Source: Allacma fusca
Taxonomy: Eukaryota; Arthropoda; Collembola; Symphypleona; Sminthuridae
Direction: 5' to 3'
Assembly: GCA_947179485.1 (NCBI GenBank)
Contig: OX359250.1
Location: 19,884,539-19,948,538 of the forward strand
DNA length: 64,000 nucleotides
Each line of letters starts with the position of its first letter. The first letter of the stretch is position 1. A program made the position numbers and the translations under genes. Under the pieces are notes generated by a model. The model had not been told where the DNA came from, ran no database searches, and saw only the letters and a program-made list of their open reading frames with translations. Positions 1 through 12,724 of the stretch are shown in pieces.

Positions 1-564
1 AACCAAATCATTTACGAAGCGGTAGCTACAGTATTACTGGTAAACTGGAAATATTATAGACTTTTAAATGTATGATAAGTTTCTAAAATAGATACAAATA
101 CAGAGAATTATTGCAGAGGCAAATTTTAAATTAAAGACACACTTTGTACCTTACTTATACTGTACATAGTTAATCAGAGCTACAATTTTTTGCTCAAATT
201 TTAGATTAGTAGTTTTTTTTGTATGCCGTTAAAATTGTAAGATGTAGTTTGCGTTTGGAGGATTTTGAAAAGGCCCAACCTATTCGAAAAAATTCAAACT
301 ATTCAAAAATAATCAAGTAGGAATGTTGGGTTTAGGAATGTCCGGAGAGGGAAAAGTGTAATTTGTGTTTGAATACTATGGGGAAACTGCTGTAGAATTT
401 CGTGAAAGACAGTAGAACTCCTTGGTTTGCTGAACTGGTGGGGTCGGTGTAATTGCCTGAAAATTCGTGAATTATGGATGTGTCGCACTCAAGACTCTTC
501 TCTTCTTCATCTGCTCAAGTTGTAATGCTGTCATTATGTCCGTATATGCTCCATATCCATTGAG

Positions 565-584
565 GAGAGAGAGAGAGAGAGAGA
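565..584. repeat. (GA)n microsatellite
   Basis: An uninterrupted GA dinucleotide run of about 20 bp follows TTGAG. Confidence 0.9.
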
Positions 585-1790
585 CGATGCACAATGATTT
601 AGCGACTGAGCAAACTGCCAGCAGTAAAGTATAGGGGCCACGACTCGGCCGTAGAGATTCAATCGTTTCATTTCATTTTATATTGGTATCGCATTGCTGG
701 AGTTAGAACATTTTCCTTGTGGTATGGCATCCCATCAAAATCAAGATCCAGGGCATTACGTCAGCTTCATCTTGTACGTGATCTCTCATACCCGTTTTCT
801 TGTCTTTTTACAATTTTATGTATACCTCCATCAGTCTCAGCAATAGTTTTACCCGGCTCGGAGGCCAGCAGCCTTGTCTTCCCCCCGGAAGACAATATAG
901 ACGAATGCATCAACGTAAATCAGTATGTGGCACATAATCACGAAAACTGGCTATGTGTAAAAAAGCATAGTACTGTGTAAGCTCAGACTATATGGAATTT
1001 TCCTCTGTTCTCTACACTCACGGAGGCCAGACCTCTTGGAGGAAGTCTTTAGCTCCAGAAAGCTTTTTCCGAAAGAAATTCCTTAAGAGAGGAACGTACA
1101 TGGAGGAGAGGAGAGAAGGGTCTTGCTTCCCATATTCATGGCCCGAGTCCGCTCTTACGGACTCGATAGACCATGGGAACAACATAACATCAACATGGTA
1201 AAGTGCGGATGTTGAAAAATACGTGAGAGCAATTTTATGTAAGGGAAACTTTATAACTGAGCTACTCACATATGTAAGCAGTATATGCACGACGGTCGTC
1301 CCGTGTGCGTACATCTGACGTTACGGGAACCATATTTTACCAATGTTCAAGAATGCAAGAGCATACTCAGGGAATGTGTATGTATGTAACGTCAGTGGAC
1401 CGAGGGCTTCAGTCTGAGGCTCCTCATATAAAAAATCCTGTGGTGGTAGTAGTATCTATAGCTACTAGTCACACAGTGTAACAAGACTGTATAGTCAGTG
1501 TTTTTATATGTGCTGGTGAAATTACGAAAACGAAGGGATTATAAATGTCGACGTCTAATGAATTGAGCTTAAATCTCTGCTTCTCTCTGGAAACTGCCCC
1601 GGAGGTTTATTGCATGTGGCCAAAAAAGAAATTTTGGCAAAAAAAGGCTCATTTTCCTGACGTTACTCCCCAGTATGTTTTTCCTTGTGGCCAATGTACT
1701 GGATGGTTTTCAAATATATGGCTGACTAGACTAAGCTGGTTGATTTTCTATTGGAGCTAAAAACTTAGTGCTTGCTGGAGCTACTACTAC

Positions 1791-1808
1791 TACTACTGCT
1801 GTCCCAGC
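1791..1808. repeat. (CTA)n trinucleotide repeat
   Basis: About six CTA units, the last ending in CTGCTG. It is short and imperfect at its 3' edge. Confidence 0.75.
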
Positions 1809-2234
1809 GTATATAGATTTTGCTTATTCACTACCGCCTGGAATTGCAGCCTTTATGTACATACTTAATGATGGAGGAGGGTGGATGGAATGCATACATA
1901 TGTGACTTCTCCGTAATTATGTATGTGACTGTTCGGCGGCCCAGGTTTGGGTTCACATAGCATGGGAGTATTTATGTACTATAGGGGGGGATGTCTCGTA
2001 CTAACGGGAGATAACGAATGGAGAAGACTGCTTGGCTACTGCTACTTGTTCCAAGGTTTTGGCTCCTTCGCGACATTATATTGCACTGCTTTTTCATTTT
2101 AATGGGAGACAAACGAGCGTCCCTGCTGTCCACAAAACTGTTTAGAAAAATGTTCCTAGACTTGACGTATACTGATGGTGCTTGTGTAACAAGCTTGTTT
2201 TTCGACGCGAGCTCTATATATGCACGTACACGCT

Positions 2235-2251
2235 CACACACACACACACAC
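2235..2251. repeat. (CA)n microsatellite
   Basis: A CA dinucleotide run of 17 bp. Confidence 0.85.
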
Positions 2252-4481
2252 GAAGGTTCCTTGAATTATGTATGCTATGCCCAGACCATGGTTTCCTCTA
2301 CCTGAGAGAGTGTACAACAAGGGGACCCGACCATCATTAATCGTGAAAAATGTCATACCTTTCACACCTGGACCGGAAAAACTTTTTTAGTCTTGAAATT
2401 TCAGAGACACCTGAGAGGCGGGTCTTTCGTGCGTGCAACCGGGTGACATGAAGGCTCTGCTCCGTGCATTATTCTGTCTCATGGCCTGTCGTCTAATCAT
2501 AATCTATATCTGCACTCACGGCTGGGCCCTGTATTTCCCACGTAGATACATATATTTTTCAAATATGTCTAACGAACCATCTCCACTACTTCCATCTGTA
2601 GCTTGACTACTTCTTGCTATTGCTACTATTTGAGCTACATTCATTGCAACTACTCAGGACGGTGTATCAAGCGACTTTAGCTTCATACCTTCCTCCTAGA
2701 CTATGTTTGGCCAAAACAGTGTGTGTGTCTTAGTGAAATGGGGAAAATGGCTCTGCAAGGCTTAGTTTTGATATTGATTGTTCCATTCACTCCCATGAAG
2801 TTCCTTCTGGTAATTGACTGTGCGATTGTCAATAGTTGTAGCAGTTTGTTGGAGAATGGGAAAGTATATGTTTTGTACAAAATATATTTGCTGGGTGATG
2901 GTGTGCCAGCAAAAGGTGGATGCCTTGGACTTATGAATTGTTGATATAATGTCATTTGTTAAGGTTTTGTTCTACCCGACAGGAGAATTTAGTATCATTT
3001 TCCTTGTTGAGCTCCAAGAAAAAAATCGGAATGGAAAAGATGAGCATGGGCGGACATTTTGTATGTTACAGCATGTAAAAATGTCTTTGGAGGTTGATAT
3101 CAAAGAGGTGTACAGGATGTTAGCAAGGTTTTTCCTGTCAGTACTTTTGCCTTGTCTTGGTCTTCTCCTCCGGCACAGCTTTCTAATCACACTTTCAACT
3201 CTTGAAGCCTTAACACTCTGGGAAATTATTGACGTGACAATGACAGCACTTCAATACCTGGATTTTCTCTGACATCCTCCGCTATTTCTTCACCTATGGT
3301 ACGTCCCTCATGAAATGCACTTCCTTCAACCTACATGACTGTAGTTCAGCTACATTAGTGATGGAGTTGCTCTCGCTTCGAGGATATCTTGTCTTCTGTC
3401 ATCCCACCTTTCATATCACAGAGAATTTGACGTGTTTGAAGTTGTTCCGATAGCTGTGTTTCACCTCGAGTGTACTTTCCGCACTAAAAATACGAAGCGA
3501 TAAGCAGCTCAAAAATAACACTTCTCTCCCTACTCTCTTTGTGGGACAGCATTGATACAGCTACATGTCTACCCTCACTTGAGGGACACAGGTTTCCAAA
3601 GTAAATATTTTCCAATAGGCCGGCATATCAGTTCCGTTCCAGGAAGTGGGTACGATTTCCCAGCATTCTTATTAGGCTATAGGCATATGCTAGTTACCAT
3701 TGGTCTCAGAGCAAAGATACCCTTCTGCCCGTACTCGTAATATGTCATTAATTTCACCCAGAAACATTATTTACTTGGAAAAACTTGATTTTAGGGACTA
3801 TTCCAAGCTGACAGTTAGTTTCAAATGTATTATTGTACAAATAACTCGTTATGAAAAAAAATAGATTCTACTGTAAGTTCGTAAGTAACATTTAAGTTCA
3901 GTGCTTAATATCGTTTAAAATCTCCTGTAACATGAATGACATACAAACACAGTTCAAAAGGAAGTGCATAAAAGTTTGAAGGAAGAAGTCTAATAAAATC
4001 AAGGGAGAGATGTGCACTTAGGTATGCAGCATATGTATGGGATAGGAAGAAGCTGTAATGGGAAAAAAGTGAAAAAAGACTACCCGACTCCTTGAGAGTT
4101 GCGTTCTGAGCGAGCTTTATGGATTCTAAGGTTCAGTTCATTCATAAATAAGTAAGGTGAGATTTTCTCAATGAGGTTAAATGGACACAATGCAAAGTAC
4201 AATGCCATCCGTTTACAAAAGCCAAGAATAAGAATGGCACGGGATATACTACCTACACTTACGGTCGCACTGAGGTTCTTACTGTACAAGAAGGCACTCT
4301 ATTGTGAGTCCCAGTAGTACTACTACAAGTTGTCACAAATGCCAACTGTATTCCTTCCCAGTAAACAAATTCTCTGCTCATTCCTCCTAATCAAACTTAA
4401 CTTTTTCTCGTTTCTTTCCCCTCAGAAAAAAAACAATGATGTGCATGTAAAAGTAGCATTTGAATAATTAAGGTTTAAATC

Positions 4482-5023
4482 TCAGAGCCAACCAATACAC
4501 TGTCTATACCTCAAAGAGGATTTTAGAACGCACATATGTGAGAGGCCCCTCTGTACTAAAAGGATTCGCAGATTTTTTTTCCTTGTCAAAGGGAATACAG
4601 ATAGATCCCTATGGGAAGAGCAGGAGAGCGGGGTGAGCCGGGATACATTCCAACACGGTACTTCAGAGAGCATATGTATCACAAACAGATGAACTCCAGA
4701 GCTGGGAGTTTTTGATGGTGAGACTGAAATGATTAAAAGTGACTGGGGTGGAAGTGAAGTGTGTAGACACACAGATGAAATAATACAAACCAAACATGAG
4801 CAGATTTTCAGGAAGAAAGACAAGGCAAATAAACAGTGTAGTTGGGAAATTGAAAGAATCGAGTCACACGACGGAGCATTCGAATTGTATAGGGGTCTTG
4901 CTACTAATGCTGCCGTGGAAATAACCAAACTAGGATTTTTTCCTGGTTCAATTGAATTCTTGAGTGAAACCGAAGCTCTCCTGCTGAGTCTCATTTCTGG
5001 TGGCATGGTTTTCATTTTCCCTT

Positions 5024-5025
<2 letters not shown>
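4482..5025. other. Region open on both strands, product unknown
   Basis: On the - strand a frame from an ATG at 5015 down to 4482 encodes 177 residues. It has a fair start context (A at -3) and a hydrophobic middle (CLFALSFFLKICSCLVCII). On the + strand a frame open from 4693 to 5025, with an ATG at 4729, encodes 98 residues. That product is charged at first and then hydrophobic near its end (TEALLLSLISGG). Neither matches a family I recognise. At this base composition an open frame of 177 codons is expected less than once per window, so the region is unusual. At most one strand is likely to be real. The region ends at a long CT tract. Confidence 0.25.

Positions 5026-5069
<44 letters not shown>
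5026..5069. repeat. (CT)n microsatellite, 44 bp
   Basis: A pure CT run immediately beside the two-strand open region at 4482-5025. Its length suggests it is polymorphic. Confidence 0.95.
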
Positions 5070-5071
<2 letters not shown>

Positions 5072-6270
5072 AACTCCTATGCGCCTTTCAGTCTACCATC
5101 GACTTGAGACTCTCAGGGTACTTCTGGTTGTACTATAATAAACTATGACCAAATAAATTATGTGTCCTCTCTCTCCCGCTCTGTGGCCAAGTATGTAAGT
5201 TAGTCTCCAGTAATGTAACTAATACCTATGGGTGAGACCTATGAATGTTATTTTGTGAAAATGTTTTTGCCTGGCTATTGAAAAGTTATTACCTGGCCCA
5301 AAAGCGTGATACCTTGATAGATGAGTCAGTATCTCGAACTCACATTGCTACATGACCGATTCCACGGTATTCATTCATTCCATCTATTTTCTTTTCCTTC
5401 CTTTGGGTTCATTCATTCAGAAATTGACTTCTACGAAGAAAAATAAGCACATTCATCTTTTCCGAAGAAAGAGTCCCTTACCCACAACTTGTAGAAATTC
5501 AACTATACCGTCTAAATTACTTGAATGAGTTGTCCATTTCAACAACTGCATGTCTTAATTTTTCATTCATATGATGAACTCTTCCTTTTTCTTCTAACTC
5601 ATTTCTAAATTGTTCAGAATCCCCTTACTTGCAGCCATTACATCCCATTATAAATAGATACTCTCCAGTATCAATTTCCCAGAACTGTGGCATTTTCTGA
5701 GAAAAATCAAAGGAAAAAGTACTATCAAGTTCCATCAATTCCATCTACACACGTGTTCCGACTTAACATCAAAAAGCTCCTGGTCTTGTATTTCCCCCTA
5801 ATTTATATAGTTTTCCTTCCTGGGAGCCCCATTATTTTAAGGTAGTCACAGGGTACAGCTTTTTGTGTCCGGAGATCAAACTCCATATCTAATCTTCACA
5901 TTAGGACTAAATGATGACATGATAAGGGAAATTACGTGATGAGAGCTCAGAATCCATAGGAAATTTAAATTCGTGTTGATTTTTCTACTTAAAGGGAGCT
6001 TCCTTGGGATTAGCTCCTTGGGCTGGTAGGGGTACAGTGTACACAGTACGTGCACTGTAGTTTATTTCGGAGGTAAAAGGAAGGAGTAAATAGGAGAGGT
6101 AAGTTTTGGGCTACAGTTTTGTTATTGTCATTATGATGATGATATGACCGTGAGTTTCCTTAGAATAAATCTTACAGTTGTTTGTGAGGACCTTGGATTT
6201 GGGACTTGTGTCGATAGTCAGGGCCCTGTATCTTCAATGCTAAGGCGTGTTGCAGTACACCTTATGTACT
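5070..6270. other. No gene recognised
   Basis: AT-rich sequence with no long open frame. It lies between the CT tract at 5026 and the 18-bp minisatellite. A ten-base palindrome CAGGGCCCTG occurs near 6221. Confidence 0.7.
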
Positions 6271-6472
6271 ACTAAAGTTACAGTATCTACTAAAGGTAGA
6301 CCATATACTAAAGGTACATTTTATACTAAAGGTACATTTTATACTAAAGGCACATTATATAGATACTAAAGGTACATTTTATACTAAAGGCACATTATAT
6401 ACTAAAGATGCATGATATACTAAAGGTATGTTATATACTAAAGGCACATTTTATACTAAAGGTTGAATGCTG
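6271..6472. repeat. 18-bp minisatellite, 11 copies
   Basis: The unit is close to ACTAAAGGYACATTWTAT. Copies begin at 6271, 6289, 6307, 6325, 6343, 6365, 6383, 6401, 6419, 6437 and 6455. Spacing is exactly 18 bp, except for one 22-bp step caused by a 4-bp AGAT insertion near 6361. The ACTAAAG core is constant and the 3' half of the unit varies. In one frame the + strand reads repeated YTKGTF hexapeptides, but stops and the 4-bp insertion break it, so it is not coding. Confidence 0.95.
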
Positions 6473-9238
6473 GAGTTCAAGTCCATAATAAAAAGTTGAA
6501 GTAAATTGTATGCATCAAATATGCACCAGTTACAGTGCTTAGGAAAAGTTTGTTTTTTTGTGTGTGTGTATAGCCAGTAAGTAATACCTACTTTGAGTGT
6601 ATTGTATAATGATGCGGGTTTCTGCATTACTACCAAGTCTCATGTTTAAGTTTGAAGAGGTTGGAGGAGTAGATGGAAATATATGGTCTGCGTATAAAAA
6701 TGAAATGACTTATATTGTGATAAAAGGAAGGAAAAGACCTACCGCACGTCATGCCTACAGTGTGGCTGAGGTTGGTATTATTGCATTACGTCTGTATCTA
6801 TCATCTGTCAGATACAAAGAAAGGATCAGTCAGGAGTTTTCCTTGAACGATTTTCATTTCAAATTCAGATATTCTTCGTATCCAGTTGTGCTGTTGTTGT
6901 AAGTGAGCAAGGTCCGCCTATATCAGTCAAGATGGACGAACTTTAGGATCATCTTCGTGACGTGAATATGACATTTTATTGTATGCATGTCTCTTTGGCA
7001 CGATTCTCGTTTCAAATAAGGTATCATAGGTTTTCTTCTCTATGTACTCTACCTTGTTGGCTCTGACATTATTTTCCGTAGTGATTCTATTATTACACAT
7101 TTCCCACTAGAGGTTTTTTTTATTTCCCAAATCTCGTGGCTTGTGGGAGGTTCAACATAATTTTCTAACTCGTGCGAGCTCCGTTTCTATTATTTTTTTT
7201 CTATTTTATTTACCAAGTGTTAAATATTCTGAACTAGATTTCAAATTGTTGAGGAGTCTCTATTTGATGTAATTTACATTATTTAAATTTGTTGCTTATG
7301 TTATTACCACTGGACTATCTATTAATGGGGATGATCCGAAGGATTTTATTTTCTTCGTAAATAAAAAAGCAAGCTAATATCATGGACTTAGTTGGGTAGT
7401 CATTCTATAAAATACAGAAATATTTCAGAAACGATGGAAGATTTTATCACGAAGTGTAGCTACATTTGAGGGTAGTAGTTGCCATGTAATCCGAATCTAC
7501 TGGGAAAAACAAGCACTCTCGAATTTACAGGCTTGGGTGCTCTACTTTTGTACTAAACCATTTTTTTGTCTGTTTTCTTCTAAGTCGACTAAAAGGAAGG
7601 AGTTGGTTTCTTCCTTCCATTTATTTGAAAGATATTTATTGTGCGTCATGGTTGGCAATGGCCAGACTCCCTTGCTCTACTAGTAGTAAAAGTATCCACT
7701 ATAGCTTCACTTGTCTGCTACTACTTATGCACAGACCTGATATCCCTATAGCTTTTTGAGATTTTTCAACGTAATACGTTCCAATTTCTCTTGGAAATCT
7801 TTGGAATCCTTTTCTCTAGCTGTCGTGCCGTGCAATTTTTCCCAATACGAAATTTATGGAGTAATTATTTCAACGCAAGAAGTATCCTCTCGTATCATGT
7901 CATTTCCTTTTAAGGAGTTGACACGGTCATCCAAAACTCTTTCAACTGGGACTTATCACAAAAACTGTCTCTACAAATTTTAACATTCGTTTACGGCATT
8001 TTATACCATAAAAAACTTTTCCTATTTCACCTTTTTTGATCTCAAATCCCAGGTTTCATTTGTCAGGGTTCTAATCATCTTCAGGCAATAAAATTCAACT
8101 CTCCCTTCTATTTTTTATTTCCACACTATCTGGACTGTTAAAATTAAAAAATCTTATGCCAATTCCGGTAATTTTTTTTATCTTCCCTGTAATTGAGAAA
8201 CGACGATGCATAAAAAAATTATATGATGAATTTCCGTACAGCTCTATGGATTTAAATTAAAAAGTGTGAGCATCTTCATTGTGGCAGTAGGGAACAAAGA
8301 GAGTCCTTGAGACAAAGACTAAACTGATTTCAAGGAGAAGAATACCCTTGCACGTATTTAGAGTCACAGTTCTCACTTTGACACTGTGTATGTATGTACA
8401 TCTATGCTGGATATTGTAAAAGTACTGCCAGGAAAAAATGCATCTGGTTTTTATTTTGGTAATCTCACACAGGATATCATACACGTAATTATGGATGTAT
8501 GTATGTAGGGTACGGTGCGGATATGTATTAACGGTTTAATGAACCTTCATCCCAACCGTTGCACAGATTCTGGCATAAATGCTGTTTTTATGAAGTACTA
8601 CATGGACGTGAAATAAAAGGAGATGCGGCTATGAAAATATGGAGTGACTTATTTGTGCTAAGTTGTTTCGCGTTTGTAGTTGTGACTTAAAGTATAAGGG
8701 CTGTAATAAATGAGTGTACGGATAAAGGGAAGAAAAAATATGTTTTATAGCAAGGCACGGATGACGGGTATGTGTGTAGCGTGTACCATCATGATGGTAA
8801 TCCTTTGTTCATGCTAAAATCCAGCTCGGTGATGCTATTAGGAAATGCATGTAAATGCAGGATGGGTGAGACTATCGGAGGAATACGTGTGTGAAGTTGT
8901 GAACGCTATACAAAGTACACACATAAGAAATGTGTATACGTATGTACACACACTCTCACTCACTCCTATTTAGCGTCTGCAGATACATACAGGCACACAA
9001 GGAGTGGAGTCTGGAGTAGACACAGGGAAAAGATAGGTCTTCATTCTCATCTCGTAAGATTGCACAACCCCCCAGTGTAAAATCTGTGAAAATGAAAGAG
9101 CTCCCGAACTCCGCATCTATCAAGTAAGTGAGCGAAAGACCGAAGATGCAATGCAAGTGGAAAGAAGGAACATCTGAAAAGTTTCAGCCGAGTGAGTCGA
9201 GTTGAGCGAGACTCGAATCTCAAAGTGAAATCTGAATC

Positions 9239-9260
9239 CTCTCTCTCTCTCTCCCACTCT
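9239..9260. repeat. (CT)n microsatellite with interruption
   Basis: A CT run broken by CCA. It lies about 145 bp before the much longer CT tract at 9404. Confidence 0.85.
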
Positions 9261-9401
9261 CTTCGGCTTGGCTACACCAACCACCACTTTTACAGCTTCT
9301 AATCTTCTAGTACTTTCAAGAGTTCATTCCAGTTTCAATCCAATCCAACGAACCAACTCAACGAAGGGAGATTCACTCAGCTGGTACTGCTTCTGCAGCT
9401 C

Positions 9402-9403
<2 letters not shown>

Positions 9404-9463
<60 letters not shown>
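9404..9463. repeat. (CT)n microsatellite, 60 bp
   Basis: One of the longest pure dinucleotide runs in the window, with no interruption. Any translation across it gives only Leu-Ser repeats and should not be read as protein. Confidence 0.95.
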
Positions 9464-9465
<2 letters not shown>

Positions 9466-10816
9466 GGAAATCTTTAGCCTCTCCCATTTGCTTACCATAT
9501 ACTTATACATGGTAACATTCAGTTCTGTGTGTATATTTTGAGTACTACCAAGTGCTAACTTAACTCTAAAATACTATACGTCATGGTTTCCAGCATCGCA
9601 TGGAAATGAAACACTTATGATGCTATTTCAGGGATGAGAGCTGCACTCAAAAAGTACTCCTCTAGTATATGCTATGCTTATATCCATATGGGAACCCATG
9701 CACTCGCAAGAAGAACGTAACTTTTTCTCAATATTCCAATTGTATGGATTATTTTTCTTTCACGTTTCCCTATTTTTTTAGTTTTAATCTAACCTCCCAT
9801 TTGTATCTCCAATGTGTAGCTCCATAAATGAGTGCGGGTATGTGAGTCGGGGATTCCATATTCCATCCCATGTACGTACTCACTTCAAGTAGTTTCCAAA
9901 AGGCTCTTTCAGATTTTCAAGGCCCATTGTAATGTAACCCGGCTAGCAATTTCATCATAGAGTGACCTTCGGGGGGAGAACTAGTGGTAATATGATGTTG
10001 ATATGTCTAGACAACTGCCAGCACTAATGCTCAGGAGTGGTGATAAAAATTAGACGGAACATATGTTGGGATCATTGAGCATAAATTCTAAATAGTAATG
10101 ATGATGAATAATCTGAGAGTGTTGGGGCAGTAGGAGTTGTTGATATATAATCCCAAAATTGAATTGGATATCAATCACAGTCAGGATTAGCAGTTCGGAA
10201 TGTCTCATTTGGTGGATGAAAGTATGTATGTGGGATTCAAAATTGGAGGTATTTTTGTACGTTGGACAAATGGAGTGGTGTGGAAAGTATAGTATATGTA
10301 GGAGATATAACTTTTTGTTTAAATACAAATAAACCCTTGGTTTCAATATTGACCGCCGGTAGGATTTCAGAGAGGGAAACTCACTTCAGACTCCGACTCG
10401 ACCGTAAAGTCATCCGAGGATTTAGAAGGACTATAAAAAGTAAGAAAAGAGCTTAGATCGATTTGACGCGTAAATTTGGAGCGGAAGATCATAAAAGTTT
10501 TATTCTCATGTGGATTTTATTTTATTTTCATTTCATAAATAGTTAACATATATTATAGCGGGACTATAACACGAAACCTCTTGAGTGAGGACTTTCCCAG
10601 TCGCTCCTTCACAATAAAGAGGGAGTCTCCATTCAACTGCATTTTACGCTCTTGTAGTTTTGCTCATTCAAATCAGCTCAAGATAACTGGCTTCTTCACT
10701 TTTTCTTCTCCATAAATTTCCTCATATTTACTCTCAACTTCTACACAGTATTGATTGCCGTGTTGATGCAATCGACTTTTGGATATGTTATTTCCATTGC
10801 TATATATCATCCTTTG

Positions 10817-10835
10817 CTCTCTCTCTCTCTCTCTC
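10817..10835. repeat. (CT)n microsatellite
   Basis: A pure CT run of about 19 bp. Confidence 0.85.
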
Positions 10836-12303
10836 GTCCTGGACATACACAGGATTTACAGATGGAGTTGTGTAATTGGATTTAACTATAGTTATACATA
10901 TGTGAGGTTTGTGTACTAAAATGTTCAAAGACAAGGTTGCTTTAAAGTTAGCGTTAACATTTAGAAGCATCCTATAAATGGCTCTCCATAATAAACTATT
11001 ATGGAAGGTAAGTTAAGCTCCTCGTAAAAAAACTGGCATGTTGAAGGAATATTTGTAGTATAGTACTGTACCTTAGAATCGTAGCGTAACCTCCCTGACG
11101 GTACAAGATCCCTTGGTGATATGATCATGTGAAGTTATATAAAGTCAATATATCATGAGAGCAGGAAGACTTGAAGCTGTGAAGTAGTTGTGAAGTAGTA
11201 TTTCTTTGGAGCGATTATGCAAACATGAATGTAATAAGTGCTTACTTTTTAACGAGAAGGAAGGTAATAATGAAGCGAGATATATATCTCCGGTGCTAAG
11301 ACAAGGAGTTGATGCTTACTCACTGTTTTTATGACTTTCGGCTCTCGCTACAGAATTAGGGAGTTAGTGTGGAATTTCTATGATTTTTATTACTTCGGTT
11401 TCATACCCAGCATCTCCTGGGATTTTTAGGGTTCATTCATGCCACAGACAATGACTAAGGGTTCAGTCTCCCAACTGCAGGACGTTTATATATGTAGCTA
11501 GATACTTCCCAGGAAGCTCTCATGTACGCTAAATAATGTGAAACGTAACGTAGATTTGTGAATGAAAAGTCCCAAAATATTTTAGGGAAAAACAATACAA
11601 GCAATCAATATGAAGGGAAGGAGTTCGGATTGAGGAGTTTTGGAGGAAACGACACGGAAGGAGTGTTAACTTGGAATGGAAGGGTTTAGAATGAATTTAA
11701 CTTTTCGAATTTGAGATATGGAAGCCTACTATGGGCTCCGTATGGGAGAAGTTATCGGGGAAGTGTGGAAAAGGTCGTGTCACTTGGTGTGGCTCGGCTG
11801 TAACTCGGTCTTAATGTGAATGATGAAATTTGGGAAAATCCCACAGGCAAATAAACCTCTCATCACCGGGTCCTTCATTCGAAATGAATGCTTTTGCTCC
11901 AATCTCTTGAGAATTCTTTCGGCAAAGTTTACATAGTCAGCTGGTGAAATATCCCTGTCCCTTGGAGGCTCATCGTTTATTAAACTGCAGGACCCGTATA
12001 GATGCTTCAATTTTGGAATATGATAGGCCATGATAGCCTGGCTTCCTGATACAATCTCAGGATTTGACTCTTGTATTGAAGCTACATCCATAGAGAGTTA
12101 ACTTGAAAGTATAGAGTTCGTACTGTAATACGTGTATGCGTGAGTGTATCTATTTAGAATATATGCGTGTAAAGAAAATATTTGACGGATATAGAGACGC
12201 AATGAAATCTGCATACGATTTGAATTTTTAGCAAACGGTGAATATGCAGCGTTGAAAAGTGCACTTGTTGTAGTACAAAAGTTGTTTAGATTTGATTGTG
12301 TTG

Positions 12304-12333
12304 TGCGTGTGTGTGTGTGTGTGAGTGTGTGTG
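12304..12333. repeat. (GT)n microsatellite
   Basis: A GT run interrupted once by GAGT. Confidence 0.85.
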
Positions 12334-12551
12334 AGTATGTATCTATGTATGTACAGTGTGCCTTAGTTGACAAGAAAAGAGATGCATCTCGTGAATGTAA
12401 AAGTCCTATATAAACTACGAGGCTTTGATGCTCCACACATACATGCGCTTTGAGTTTTTGATAATCGAGTTGAGGGTCCCACAATGTAAAAGTAATAGTA
12501 GACTATAGTGCATCACTTTTCTTCTGGCGTCAATATACATACATGTACATA

Positions 12552-12566
12552 TGTGTGTGTGTGTGT
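12552..12566. repeat. (GT)n microsatellite
   Basis: A short pure GT run beside ACATGTACAT, in a zone of TACAT/ATGTA words. Confidence 0.75.
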
Positions 12567-12700
12567 ATGCATACTCTCCTCTGTACACTTCACGGAGCGC
12601 ATTCAGGTTTCAAGTTGATGTAAACATTCATTGATTACATTACCACTTATGGCCCTTATGAATGGGTGTTGAAATTTTCATAAGGCATTCATGTTGCTTT

Positions 12701-12724
12701 CAATTCCAATTCCAATTCCAATTG
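12701..12724. repeat. Hexanucleotide repeat (AATTCC)n
   Basis: Nearly four tandem AATTCC units. The block begins CAATT and ends AATTG, so its ends are mutually complementary. Confidence 0.85.

Larger units (their letters stand above)
1..4470. other. No gene recognised
   Basis: Open frames on both strands are under about 110 codons and show no motif. The stretch holds the small GA, CTA and CA repeats listed separately. It also has scattered GTATGTATGT words near 1378 and AT-rich patches near 150-300 and 3780-3900. Confidence 0.7.
6473..12300. other. No gene recognised, CT microsatellites
   Basis: A 101-codon frame at 6597-6902 (+) and a 103-codon frame at 11780-12091 (-) are the longest, with no family recognised. 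Both lengths are expected by chance. The stretch contains the CT tracts at 9239, 9404 and 10817. Purine-rich DNA occurs at about 11580-11700. Confidence 0.7.

Noticed and set aside
3750..3764. 15-bp word AATTTCACCCAGAAA shared with 14341-14355
   Set aside because: The flanks do not align, so this is not enough to call a dispersed repeat.
9268..9477. Open frame ending in Leu-Ser repeats
   Set aside because: It begins at TTG rather than ATG, and its second half is only translation of the CT microsatellite.
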